24,088 nucleotides of DNA from DAOUAM01 sp034433305 (GTDB lineage Bacteria; Chloroflexota; Dehalococcoidia; Lucifugimonadales; DAOUAM01), in NCBI GenBank assembly GCA_034433305.1, contig DAOUAM010000070.1:1-24088 (forward strand), in the 5' to 3' direction. Numbering within the stretch: the first letter of the stretch is position 1; each line of letters opens with the position of its first letter. This document shows positions 8,768 to 15,128 of this stretch, piece after piece. The notes below the pieces were generated by a model that ran no database searches, had not been told where the DNA came from, and was given only the letters and a program-made list of their open reading frames with translations. The position numbers and the translations under genes are program-made.

Positions 8768-9166
8768 TTGCAGGTGAGAGACATAATGACCCGGGAAGTC
8801 CACACCATAGAGCTGGACGCCAGGATAGCCAGCGCAGCCCAGAGGATGCTGGATACCAACTCCAACTGCCTGGTTGTCACCTCGGGCGGCTCCGTGGCTG
8901 GCACTATTTCAGCCCAGGAGATGATAACTGGCTGCCTGATGGAAAGTCATAATTCCGAGGAGTGCCGCGTATTCAATCATATGGTCCTTCAGCCTGACCT
9001 GGTGGACGCCGGGATGCACCTGGGCGACCTGGCCATCGCCCTCGTAGGGAGGAACGTGGAGGTACTGCCTGTGATGGAGCACGGCCAGGTAATTGGACTG
9101 GTGTCCACCAGTGACATCTTTGACGCGATGGACTGGGAGACTATTCGCAACATCACAGTCCGCTAG
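8768..9166 (+). CDS. Stand-alone CBS-domain pair protein
   Basis: From a TTG start the 132 residues hold two CBS domains and nothing else. The first begins QVRDIMTREVHTIELDARIA and ends near CLMES. The second covers about residues 70-128, with NVEVLPVMEHGQVIGLVSTS and DIFDAM. Such pairs usually form a Bateman module that binds adenosine nucleotides and acts as an energy or stress sensor. No ligand can be read from the sequence, and no catalytic partner domain is fused. The TTG is preferred because AGGAGAG precedes it and because the ATG 60 nt upstream lies inside the promoter. The gene stands alone, between its repeat-array promoter and a bidirectional terminator, so its expression is probably set by whatever binds the array. 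The usual product name is CBS domain-containing protein. Confidence 0.88.
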   Translation: MQVRDIMTREVHTIELDARIASAAQRMLDTNSNCLVVTSGGSVAGTISAQEMITGCLMESHNSEECRVFNHMVLQPDLVDAGMHLGDLAIALVGRNVEVLPVMEHGQVIGLVSTSDIFDAMDWETIRNITVR

Positions 9167-9197
9167 CGCCCTCTGTCCAGCCAGGGGAGGCCAGAGA

Positions 9198-9233
9198 AAC
9201 AGGAAGGCAGGCTTCTCAGCCTGCCTTCCTGTT
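9198..9233. terminator. Bidirectional intrinsic terminator
   Basis: A perfect 15-bp stem (9198-9212 with 9219-9233, loop TTCTCA) lies between two convergent genes, the CBS gene and acpP. The stem starts AACAGG, so both strands have a TGTT run at the 3' side, and the plus strand continues TGTTGAA. It can serve both transcripts. Confidence 0.85.
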
Positions 9234-9271
9234 TGTTGAAGCGTCAGGGTATGGCCGGGGCGCTGGCCTGG

Positions 9272-9529
9272 CTAGTCCTTGACGCCGTGGGCCTTCAGGT
9301 AGTCAATAGCCTGCTGAACGGTGGTAATCTTCTCGGCGTCCTCGTCACTGATCTCGATGGTAATCTCAGGAGTGCTAAACTCCTCCTCGAAGGCCATGAT
9401 AAGCTCGACCAGGTCCAGAGAATCGGCGTTCAGGTCTTCGGTAAAGGAGGCCTCCGGGACTACCTGGGACTTGTCCACACCGAGCTTGTCAGCGACGACC
9501 GCTCGCACTCGTTCCAGGATTGACGCCAT
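9272..9529 (-). CDS. acpP: Acyl carrier protein
   Basis: This acidic 85-residue protein carries growing acyl chains in type II fatty-acid synthesis. The phosphopantetheine attachment site is Ser 37 in NADSLDLVELIMAFEEEF, and the four-helix pattern and length are normal. The ATG at 9529 has a strong ribosome binding site, GGAGGTG, 5 nt upstream (9541-9535). It is the last gene of the DUF177 - rpmF - fabD - nusB - acpP series, 78 nt after nusB, and ends just before a strong bidirectional terminator. FabD, two genes upstream, loads malonyl groups onto it. The condensing enzymes and FabG, often next to acpP, are absent here. Confidence 0.97.
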   Translation of the reverse strand: MASILERVRAVVADKLGVDKSQVVPEASFTEDLNADSLDLVELIMAFEEEFSTPEITIEISDEDAEKITTVQQAIDYLKAHGVKD

Positions 9530-9607
9530 TATGACACCTCCATAGGTCCAACAGATAAGCTAAAGTCGAGAGCAAAGGTACTGCCCCGCGCCCAGGACGG
9601 CGGCCCG

Positions 9608-10045
9608 TTACCTTCTGGCAAAGGCCTCCATTACCGATCCCAGCACCCCGTTGACGAACTTTGGCGAGCTATCGGAGCCAAAGGCCTTGGCCAGTTCCAC
9701 AGCCTCGTTAATGGCGACCTTGGGGGGCGTCTGACCATCCAGCACGATCTCGAAGATCGCCATGCGGAGGATGTTCCTGTCAACCACCGCCATCTGGTTG
9801 ATGGGCCAGCTAGGGGCAAAGGTCGTGATTATCTTATCTATTTTTTCCTGGTTTGCAAGTACTCCCTCGATGAGGACGCGGGCGAAGGCTTGCGCCGGCA
9901 CCGACAGGGGCTTCTCTTCCAGCAGCCGCAGCAAGGCAGTCTCCGGGTTGTGCCTGGCGACGTCGGTCTCATAGAGGACTTGCAAGGCGAGCACACGCGC
10001 CTTGCGCCTGGTGCCCATCGGAGCGGCGGCTCTGGACTCTCCCAT
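9608..10045 (-). CDS. nusB: Transcription antitermination factor NusB
   Basis: NusB binds boxA RNA together with ribosomal protein S10 (NusE) and keeps RNA polymerase processive on rRNA operons. The 145 residues carry the family signature in order: TRRKARVLALQVLYETD, LIEGVLANQEKIDKIITTFAPSWP, QMAVVDRNILRMAIFEIV, PPKVAINEAVELAKAFGSDSS and KFVNGVLGSV. The length is typical. The ATG at 10045 is used, although its ribosome binding site is weak. The Met at residue 10 is an alternative start that would lose a non-conserved, Ala-rich stretch. It lies between fabD and acpP in the same direction, an unusual place for nusB, which suggests fatty-acid and ribosome genes are transcribed together here. Confidence 0.95.
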   Translation of the reverse strand: MGESRAAAPMGTRRKARVLALQVLYETDVARHNPETALLRLLEEKPLSVPAQAFARVLIEGVLANQEKIDKIITTFAPSWPINQMAVVDRNILRMAIFEIVLDGQTPPKVAINEAVELAKAFGSDSSPKFVNGVLGSVMEAFARR

Positions 10046-10129
10046 AGCAGTTTCTTCAGCAAGCGGCGACTGGCGAAGCTGCGCGTGGAGCAGCCTGTAC
10101 CCAGCGCCAGGTGTTCAGTCCCTGACGGC

Positions 10130-11077
10130 CTAGTTCATGCTCACGCTCAGCTTCAGGATGGAGTCCATGTCCCCCACGCTGACCGCTCTGGCGTGCTGGC
10201 TGATACGCTTGACCATGCCGCTAAGGGTCTTCCCCGGGCCGATCTCGATGAAGTCAGACACGCCCCGCCGGACCATGTAGTCAATGGACTGCTTCCACTG
10301 GACGCACCCGCAGACCTGGGAGATAAGCTCCTGCTTGACCTCCTCGGCGGTCTTCAGCGGGCGTCCGCTGCAGTTGGCGACTATGGGTATCTGCGGGTCG
10401 CGGAGCTTGAGGCCGCTCAGGACCTCCACCAGGCCGGCCCTGGCAGGCTCCATGAGCGCCGAATGGAAGGCCCCGGCCACGGACAGCGGGATGACCTTCC
10501 TGGCACCCCGGGCCGTGGCCATGTCCAGCGCGCGGGCGACAGCCATCAGCTCGCCGCTGATGACGATCTGCTCGGCGGTGTTGATGTTGGAAACGTAAGT
10601 GCCCGTCTGGCGGGTTATCTCCTGCACCGTCATCTCGTCCAGGCCGATGATGGCGGCCATGGTGCCTGGCTTGAGGTCACAGGCTTCCTGCATCAGCCGG
10701 CCTCGCTCCTGGGCCAGGCGGACCGTCTCGCCCACGTCCAGCACGCCGGCGGCGGCCAGGGCCGTGTACTCGCCCAGGCTGTGGCCAGCCATGAGGCCGG
10801 GCTGAGGCATGGCCTTCACACCCAGTTGCTCCTCCATGGCCTTCACGCAGGCCAGGCTGACGGTGACAATGGCAGGCTGCGCGTTCACCGTGCGGCGCAA
10901 TTCCTCCTCAGACCCCTCGAAGACCACCCTCGTCAGCGAGCGCCCCAAAGCGTCGTCCGCCTCCTGGAAAACGCCGCGTGCCGCCGGGGAGCGCTCGAAC
11001 AGCTCACGCCCCATGCCAACGCTCTGGGCGCCCTGGCCGGGGAACAGGTAAGCCACTCTAGGACGCTGAGTCGCCAT
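10130..11077 (-). CDS. fabD: Malonyl-CoA:ACP transacylase
   Basis: FabD moves malonyl from CoA to acyl carrier protein, supplying the extender unit for fatty-acid synthesis. The 315 residues start with the typical RVAYLFPGQGAQSVGMGREL. The nucleophile is Ser 100 in GHSLGEYTAL, the carboxylate-binding Arg is Arg 125 in QERGRLMQ, and the catalytic His is His 205 in AGAFHSALMEPA. IEIGPGKTLSGMVKRI closes the domain. The ATG at 11077 has AGGAG 7 nt upstream. It follows rpmF by 48 nt. Its substrate comes from acetyl-CoA carboxylase, whose AccDA chain is encoded 8 kb away in this window, and its partner AcpP two genes downstream. No residue looks unusual. Confidence 0.97.
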   Translation of the reverse strand: MATQRPRVAYLFPGQGAQSVGMGRELFERSPAARGVFQEADDALGRSLTRVVFEGSEEELRRTVNAQPAIVTVSLACVKAMEEQLGVKAMPQPGLMAGHSLGEYTALAAAGVLDVGETVRLAQERGRLMQEACDLKPGTMAAIIGLDEMTVQEITRQTGTYVSNINTAEQIVISGELMAVARALDMATARGARKVIPLSVAGAFHSALMEPARAGLVEVLSGLKLRDPQIPIVANCSGRPLKTAEEVKQELISQVCGCVQWKQSIDYMVRRGVSDFIEIGPGKTLSGMVKRISQHARAVSVGDMDSILKLSVSMN

Positions 11078-11125
11078 GCTTTGCTCCTGCGAAGGGATTT
11101 GTGGAGATGGGGAGTCCCCCTATGG

Positions 11126-11314
11126 CTAGGCCTCGGACTCCGTGGGTATCACCTGCCTGCCGCCGTAGTAGCCGCAGGACGGGCAGGCCCTGTGGGGCAG
11201 CCTGGCGCTATGGCACTGAGGGCATTCCGACAGGCTGAGGGGAGGCAGCTTGTACCGCGCCGCTCGGCCCCCCTGTCGCTTTCTGGAGTGCTTTTTCTTT
11301 GGTAGTGGTGGCAT
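11126..11314 (-). CDS. rpmF: 50S ribosomal protein L32
   Basis: This 62-residue basic protein of the large ribosomal subunit starts with PPLPKKKHSRKRQGGRAAR. It has a zinc ribbon with Cys 31, 34, 44 and 47 (CPQC and CPSCGYYGGRQV), so it is the zinc-binding form. Its ATG overlaps the stop of the DUF177 gene in TAATG, which points to translational coupling, and GGGGGAG precedes it. The DUF177-rpmF pair is conserved across bacteria, normally followed by plsX and fabH; here fabD follows directly. Confidence 0.96.
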   Translation of the reverse strand: MPPLPKKKHSRKRQGGRAARYKLPPLSLSECPQCHSARLPHRACPSCGYYGGRQVIPTESEA

Positions 11315-11859
11315 TATACTCCCCCGTTCTTGTGCACCTGCGTCGAGACCAGGTCCAGCAAGGCCCCCCAGCGGCTGTCCCGCACCGTCCTGTCACACTG
11401 GCAGGCAGTCTCGTTGAGGTTGGCGCCGCAGGTCAGGCAGATCCCGGCGCAGTCCTGGCGGCACACGGGCTTCATGGGCACGCTCAGCGACGCGTACTGC
11501 CTCACAGCCTCCCGCAGGTCCAGAATATGGTTATGGTCTATGTAGAAGTTCTCTTCCAACTCTTCCGGCGAGTATTCTACCCTCAGCCCGCTCTCCACAT
11601 CCACCAGGGGCAGGAACTCCTCCTCGATGTCCATATGTATGGGCTGCATGTACTCCACCAGGCAGCGGCTGCAGGTGCACACGGCCTCGGAGTCCAGCTC
11701 GGCGCTGACCCAGATACCCCGGTCCGTCCGCATCAGGTTCACAGTCCCCTTGATGTGGTCCACGTGGGTATGCTCCAGGGGAGCGAAGGCCTCGTCCACC
11801 TCGTAGGAGCGGGCGGCGCCGCTGTGTTCCTTCAATAGCTGTGCAACGTTAAAATACAT
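11314..11859 (-). CDS. DUF177 (YceD-type) protein, probable 23S rRNA accumulation factor
   Basis: The family is linked to 23S rRNA and large-subunit synthesis and nearly always precedes rpmF, as here. Visible marks are CTCSRCLVEY (Cys 61, 63, 66), then an acidic middle (PEELEENFYIDHNHILDL). The typical C-terminal Cys cluster is CRQDCAGICLTCGANLN followed by CQC (Cys 133-155). I chose the ATG at 11859 (MYFNVAQLLKEH, 181 residues), because the ATG at 11871 directly abuts its only purine-rich stretch GAGAGG, leaving no spacing. The longer start remains possible. A promoter at 11906-11935 lies just upstream, making this the first gene of a five-gene operon. The stop overlaps the start of rpmF by one base. 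Confidence 0.9.
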   Translation of the reverse strand: MYFNVAQLLKEHSGAARSYEVDEAFAPLEHTHVDHIKGTVNLMRTDRGIWVSAELDSEAVCTCSRCLVEYMQPIHMDIEEEFLPLVDVESGLRVEYSPEELEENFYIDHNHILDLREAVRQYASLSVPMKPVCRQDCAGICLTCGANLNETACQCDRTVRDSRWGALLDLVSTQVHKNGGV

Positions 11860-11905
11860 CCCAAAAACCATCCTCTCGCCGTTTCGGCCCTGGCCCCAAC
11901 GAGCT

Positions 11906-11935
11906 ATTCTATGCCTATTTTGGAATTTGTGTCAA
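11906..11935 (-). promoter_or_regulatory. Promoter of the DUF177-rpmF-fabD-nusB-acpP operon
   Basis: On the minus strand TTGACA (11935-11930) and TAGAAT (11911-11906) are 18 bp apart in an AT-rich pocket just behind the hydrolase stop codon. The start of transcription would lie near 11899, about 40 nt before the chosen DUF177 start. Confidence 0.7.
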
Positions 11936-11946
11936 GTTTCACATAT

Positions 11947-12849
11947 TCATGTAATGTGCATTTCCAGGAAACTGGCCACCCGGGACGCGTACTCCTGCGG
12001 CACGCGGGCGTAGGAATGCACGTGTCCGGCGCCGGGCACTATCCATAGCTGGTTGCGCTGATTGCCCGAGGCCTGGTAAAGCTCCTGGGACTCCTGGTAA
12101 GGTATGACGTGGTCGTTCTCGCCGTGGATGAAGAAGATGGGCCGTGGCCTGATCCTGCCCACCGCCTTCAGGGGCCGCACCTTGCTGAAGTCGGCGCCCA
12201 GGAACCAGCGTCCGGCCAGCACTATGGGCACGGCGAACCAGGCCGGCAGGTAGAACCAGTAGAAGGGTACGTGCCTCAGGGTGGGGATGTAGTCCACGAA
12301 GGCGCTGTCCGCCACCACGGCGGGGATGCGCGGCTCCCGGGCCGCCACCAGCAGGGCCACGGCGGCGCCCATGGAGAACCCCACCAGGGCGATGCGCTCC
12401 ACCGGTATGCCGCGCTGCTTCTCCACGTAGTCCAGCGCCCCCAGCACGTCCCACTGCTCGCGGTCGCCGGCCGAGCCACGCCTGCCGTCCGACTCCCCCC
12501 TGCCGCGAAAGTCGAAGAGCAACACGCTGAAGTCGCGCTCCACCAGGTCTCTGCCAAGCTGGAGGGCCTTTATGCCGGGGCTATTGCGGTGGTGCTCCTC
12601 CCCCTGCACCAGTATGACGCACCTCCGCTCTGACCTGGAGGGGAGGTACCAGCCACGCAAAGACACCCTGTCGCGTCTGCTGGGGAAGACCACGTCCTCA
12701 TACTCAAGGCCGAACTGGGAGGGGTGGCCGTAAAGGGGGACTCGCTTCACCTGGACGTACTGGTACGCGGTCCAGGTGGCTATTCCGAACACGACGAGGA
12801 GGCCGAGCAGGGCAAGGCTCCCAGGGACCAGCAACAGCACCCAGAGCAC
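11947..12849 (-). CDS. Membrane-anchored alpha/beta hydrolase
   Basis: The 300-residue protein starts with a hydrophobic segment (about residues 2-24), probably an uncleaved membrane anchor. An alpha/beta-hydrolase fold follows. The nucleophile is Ser 159 in VGFSMGAAVA, the acid is Asp 246 in HGENDHVIP, and the base is His 276 in GAGHVHSY. The Asp 113 region LFDFRGRGESDG is typical of the serine aminopeptidase/BAAT-like hydrolases of COG1073. The usual HG oxyanion motif after the third strand reads VQGEEHHR. The substrate cannot be told. The start is a GTG at 12849, with AGAGGT 7-8 nt upstream. Only 27 nt separate it from the upstream ATP-grasp gene, so the two are probably co-transcribed. 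Confidence 0.88.
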   Translation of the reverse strand: MLWVLLLVPGSLALLGLLVVFGIATWTAYQYVQVKRVPLYGHPSQFGLEYEDVVFPSRRDRVSLRGWYLPSRSERRCVILVQGEEHHRNSPGIKALQLGRDLVERDFSVLLFDFRGRGESDGRRGSAGDREQWDVLGALDYVEKQRGIPVERIALVGFSMGAAVALLVAAREPRIPAVVADSAFVDYIPTLRHVPFYWFYLPAWFAVPIVLAGRWFLGADFSKVRPLKAVGRIRPRPIFFIHGENDHVIPYQESQELYQASGNQRNQLWIVPGAGHVHSYARVPQEYASRVASFLEMHIT

Positions 12850-12876
12850 CAGCCTTACCTCTACTATAGCAAAAAT

Positions 12877-13872
12877 CTACTCGCCCGGTACCAGCATACC
12901 CTTCTTGCGCCGCTGGTACCAGTCCTCGTCCTTCTCCTTGAGGGCATCGGCGAAGGGGCGCCGGCGCTTGCCGGTGGCGGTCATGGCATAGTCCACGAAC
13001 CGCCAGGCGATGTAGCGCGCCACCTCGTCGGGCACGCCCGTGGGGAAGAAGGACTTGGCGTGCATGTCGCACTCGGTGTTCAGGTAGTCTATGGGCAGGA
13101 ACCTCCCGTCGCTGGTGAAGCAGACCTCGGTGGAGAAGAACTTTATGCGGGATATGCGGGCAATCTCCCGCACCAGCCTGGTAAGAGGGCCGAGCTTGTA
13201 GATGCGCTGCTGCAGCGGCGTCACGAGCTGGTACTGGTTGGCCGGCGGCTCCCACCAGCAGGGAATGACCTCGCCGAAGACGTGGAACACCCGGAACCAG
13301 CCCACGTGGCCGTCCAGGGGCCTGGGCACGACCTTTTCCTGGACAAGGAAGGTGTCAGAGTACCAGGCCTCCTGGGCCGACCTGTGCAGGTCCTCCTCGG
13401 AGCGGGCGTCGGTTATGACGCCCAGGCGGCCACCGCCCCAGCCGGGCTTGACCACGAAGGGCACGCCCAGGCGGGCCTTCGCCTCCTCGGTCAGGCGGAA
13501 GGACTCTAGCTGGCCACGCTCCACGATGATAGTCTCGGGCACATCTATCCCGTGCTCCTCCAGCAGCTTGTGGAACATGCCCTTGTGGGCCATGACGCTG
13601 GCGCGGTCGGGGTCGTCCACCACGTGCCCGCCGGCCCGCTTCACCTCCCTTGCCAGGGCAAAGTACAGGTTTCCTGGCTCGTAGGCGTCGGATGCCATGT
13701 CGAAGAGCACCCTGGCGCGGACTTCCCTCGCCTGGAGCTTCCTGACGAAGTCCTCCACCCAGACCGGCTCCACCAGGAAGAAGGAGAGGTCGAACTGGCC
13801 GCAGAACTCCATGACGCGTGAGCTGAAGTACTGGTGAGTGGTGGCAAGCACCACATCGTAGCAGGTCGGCAT
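12877..13872 (-). CDS. ATP-grasp domain protein of unknown substrate
   Basis: The 331 residues show an ATP-grasp core: Lys 97 in AHKGMFHKLLEEHGIDVPET, Lys 142 in VPFVVKPGWGGGRLGV, and the metal-binding end with Glu 249, Asp 262 and Asn 265 (TEVCFTSDGRFLPIDYLN). Such enzymes join a carboxylate to an amine or thiol through an acyl phosphate. The N-terminal part (CYDVVLATTHQYFSSRVMEF) looks like the pre-ATP-grasp fold. I cannot assign the substrate; D-Ala-D-Ala ligases, glutathione-type and peptide-modifying ligases share this layout. The ATG at 13872 is chosen because GGAGGG lies 7 nt upstream; an in-frame ATG at 13890 would swallow that site. It is followed by the hydrolase and preceded by a terminator ending the neighbouring peptide gene. 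Confidence 0.85.
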   Translation of the reverse strand: MPTCYDVVLATTHQYFSSRVMEFCGQFDLSFFLVEPVWVEDFVRKLQAREVRARVLFDMASDAYEPGNLYFALAREVKRAGGHVVDDPDRASVMAHKGMFHKLLEEHGIDVPETIIVERGQLESFRLTEEAKARLGVPFVVKPGWGGGRLGVITDARSEEDLHRSAQEAWYSDTFLVQEKVVPRPLDGHVGWFRVFHVFGEVIPCWWEPPANQYQLVTPLQQRIYKLGPLTRLVREIARISRIKFFSTEVCFTSDGRFLPIDYLNTECDMHAKSFFPTGVPDEVARYIAWRFVDYAMTATGKRRRPFADALKEKDEDWYQRRKKGMLVPGE

Positions 13873-13962
13873 AGGACAGGCCCTCCGCATTCAGAGCGCC
13901 TTCGGCGGCACGCCACCGCCTCATACCACCACCGACCCGCACGCCGCCAGAAGGGGGACCGC

Positions 13963-13999
13963 AAAATACAAGGGACAGGGCCTGAGAGACCCTGCCCCT
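13963..13999 (-). terminator. Intrinsic terminator after the Lys-Pro peptide gene
   Basis: On the minus strand AGGGGCAGGG (13999-13990) pairs with CCCTGTCCCT (13980-13971), with one G-U pair. It is followed by TGTATTTT. It lies about 40 nt past the stop of the 22-codon gene and separates that unit from the ATP-grasp gene. Confidence 0.75.
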
Positions 14000-14035
14000 C
14001 GCATCGCTTAGACTACCAAACTACGGGACCCAATA

Positions 14036-14104
14036 CTACTTGGGCTTCGGCTTGGCAGCTCCGGGCTTGGCTCCGGGCTTCGGGGCACCAGGCTTGCTGG
14101 CCAT
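14036..14104 (-). CDS. 22-residue Lys/Pro/Ala/Gly peptide
   Basis: The gene is short and easily missed. From ATG at 14104 to TAG it encodes 22 residues: Met, Ser, 6 Lys, 6 Pro, 5 Ala and 3 Gly. KPGA occurs three times (from residues 4, 9 and 13), and the end is AAKPKPK. Every Lys except the last is followed by Pro. What argues for translation is the ribosome binding site AAAGGAGGTG at 14120-14111, a near-perfect complement of the 16S rRNA 3' end, 6 nt before the ATG. In addition, a terminator follows directly. It lies 34 nt after the CxxCxxCC gene in the same direction, so the two should share a transcript. The peptide is unlikely to fold by itself. It could be a nucleic-acid-binding or ribosome-associated micropeptide, a leader, or a substrate for modification. 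Function unknown; I recognise no family. Confidence 0.6.
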   Translation of the reverse strand: MASKPGAPKPGAKPGAAKPKPK

Positions 14105-14110
14105 TGCTGT

Positions 14111-14120
14111 CACCTCCTTT
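14111..14120 (-). promoter_or_regulatory. Near-perfect ribosome binding site of the 22-codon gene
   Basis: AAAGGAGGTG on the minus strand, 6 nt before the ATG at 14104, is the longest anti-Shine-Dalgarno match I noticed in the window. It is the main reason to accept so short a gene. Confidence 0.75.
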
Positions 14121-14138
14121 CTGCAGTGCAGTACAGGG

Positions 14139-14696
14139 TCAGCTCCATTGGAGCCCCACGAAAGAGAGGAAGTTTTCAATATCAGCATCTGCATTCTCGG
14201 GCCTGGAGTTCCACTCCCGCACCAGCTCGATGTACTCGTCCTGCTTCTGCTGGTAGAGCTTGTAGTTGCGGCGCACGGGCGCCTCGTCCACCAGCTCGTC
14301 CAGGGCGTGGTTGCCAAAGCAGGGGTTGTCCATCAGCTTGAAGGGGCCGTCGGGGTTGCTGTGGTCCTGAGGCTCGAAGGGGTACTGTCGGCAGATATAG
14401 GGTTTGAAAGGATGGATGGAGCAGACGTTGTTCTTGAGGAATACGCAGGTCACCTGGCCGTCTGGCTGGTCCACGCGGGAAAGACCCAGTGCCAGCTTGC
14501 CGTGCCTGGTCTGGAACAAGCGCTCGTCGGACTCATCCAGGGGTTCTTCGAAGTCGCTGGGCCTGTAGAAGGTAACGAAGCTTGAAAGGGGGAGATTGAG
14601 CTTGTCCCGGATGCGCTGGACATCTTCGGGAATAACGAGGGGGACGTACTTCTTGCAGCATTCGCCGCAGAGAGTGCAGCGCCACTTGATCACCAT
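14139..14696 (-). CDS. YkgJ/FliB-type CxxCxxCC cysteine cluster protein
   Basis: The 185-residue protein opens with WRCTLCGECCKKYVPL (Cys 7, 10, 13, 14), the CxxCxxCC signature of the family annotated as zinc- or iron-chelating (COG0727). Further conserved cysteines follow at 84 (VTCVFL), 92 (NNVCSIHPFKP), 102 (YICRQYPF) and 126 (NPCFG). The family includes FliB, the flagellin lysine N-methylase thought to use a metal or Fe-S centre, but most members have no known role and this one is not specifically FliB-like. The ATG at 14696 has GGAG 7 nt upstream. A perfect consensus promoter lies about 210 nt upstream at 14909-14937, and the 22-codon Lys-Pro gene follows by 34 nt. Confidence 0.88.
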   Translation of the reverse strand: MVIKWRCTLCGECCKKYVPLVIPEDVQRIRDKLNLPLSSFVTFYRPSDFEEPLDESDERLFQTRHGKLALGLSRVDQPDGQVTCVFLKNNVCSIHPFKPYICRQYPFEPQDHSNPDGPFKLMDNPCFGNHALDELVDEAPVRRNYKLYQQKQDEYIELVREWNSRPENADADIENFLSFVGLQWS

Positions 14697-14902
14697 CTTA
14701 CTTCTCCAGGCCCTGACGTAAAGTGGAGCATTGCCTCTCTACGGCATATGAAGGCGAGTGTTCCTGGCATCTGTCAGCTCTAAAACTAGAGTCTGGACTT
14801 CCGCCCTCCCTTCACAGCCAGTCCCATAACGAGTCGCTTGAGCTACTACTCATACTCCCACCAGCACTTACTATCGTTGAGCTAATTGTCAGACATTTTT
14901 GG
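14697..14902 (-). other. Long leader of the CxxCxxCC gene
   Basis: About 205 nt between the predicted transcription start and the ATG at 14696 hold no gene. The base composition is lower in GC than the flanks. A small hairpin, CTCTA-GTTT-TAGAG on the minus strand, lies at 14779-14792. I recognise no riboswitch class and no intrinsic terminator in it. A structured leader or a small RNA are both possible. Confidence 0.4.
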
Positions 14903-14908
14903 CATGAT

Positions 14909-14937
14909 ATTATATTCATGAAATCAGGCTATGTCAA
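14909..14937 (-). promoter_or_regulatory. Perfect sigma70 consensus promoter
   Basis: On the minus strand TTGACA (14937-14932), a 17-bp spacer and TATAAT (14914-14909) match the sigma70 consensus at all twelve positions. It drives the CxxCxxCC gene and the Lys-Pro peptide gene, with transcription starting near 14902. Confidence 0.85.
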
Positions 14938-15013
14938 TCCTTCTGGACACCATCACGTGAAAATATTTCACCCCCAGTCACAACATTCAAACATGCTGGC
15001 TGCTGGCTATCAA

Positions 15014-15090
15014 GCCTCCTTCCTGGCCTTCCTCCACAGGGGGAAGGGACTGGTCTCGCCCCCTCTGGGGGAGAGCTAGAGAGGGGGCGC
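15014..15090 (-). repeat. Two-hairpin repeat, family A, copy 4 (inverted)
   Basis: The reverse complement starts with the usual CCCTCTCTAGCTCTCCCCC, then AGAGGGGGCGAGACCAGTCCC, TTCCCCCTGTGGAGGAAGG and CCAGGAAGGAGGC. It is a nearly complete copy and the only one in this orientation. It lies between the mutase operon and the promoter of the CxxCxxCC gene. Confidence 0.85.
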
Positions 15091-15098
15091 ACCAGGCC

Positions 15099-15121
15099 GG
15101 CGCCTGGCCCACCCAGGCGCC
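15099..15121 (-). terminator. Hairpin just after the mutase operon, possible terminator
   Basis: A perfect 9-bp stem GGCGCCTGG/CCAGGCGCC (15099-15107 with 15113-15121, loop CCCAC) begins 8 nt past the end of the B12-binding subunit gene. No U-rich tail follows on the minus strand, so it is a weak or non-canonical terminator at best. Confidence 0.4.
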
Positions 15122-15128
15122 CGGAAGG

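Noticed and set aside
9890..11305. 471-codon plus-strand frame opposite nusB, fabD and rpmF
   Set aside because: It spans three well-supported genes and their gaps on the opposite strand; no domain is visible.
14697..14902. Known riboswitch in the leader of the CxxCxxCC gene
   Set aside because: I could not match any conserved core (cobalamin box, SAM, TPP, glycine, c-di-GMP), and no terminator or sequestering stem is evident.
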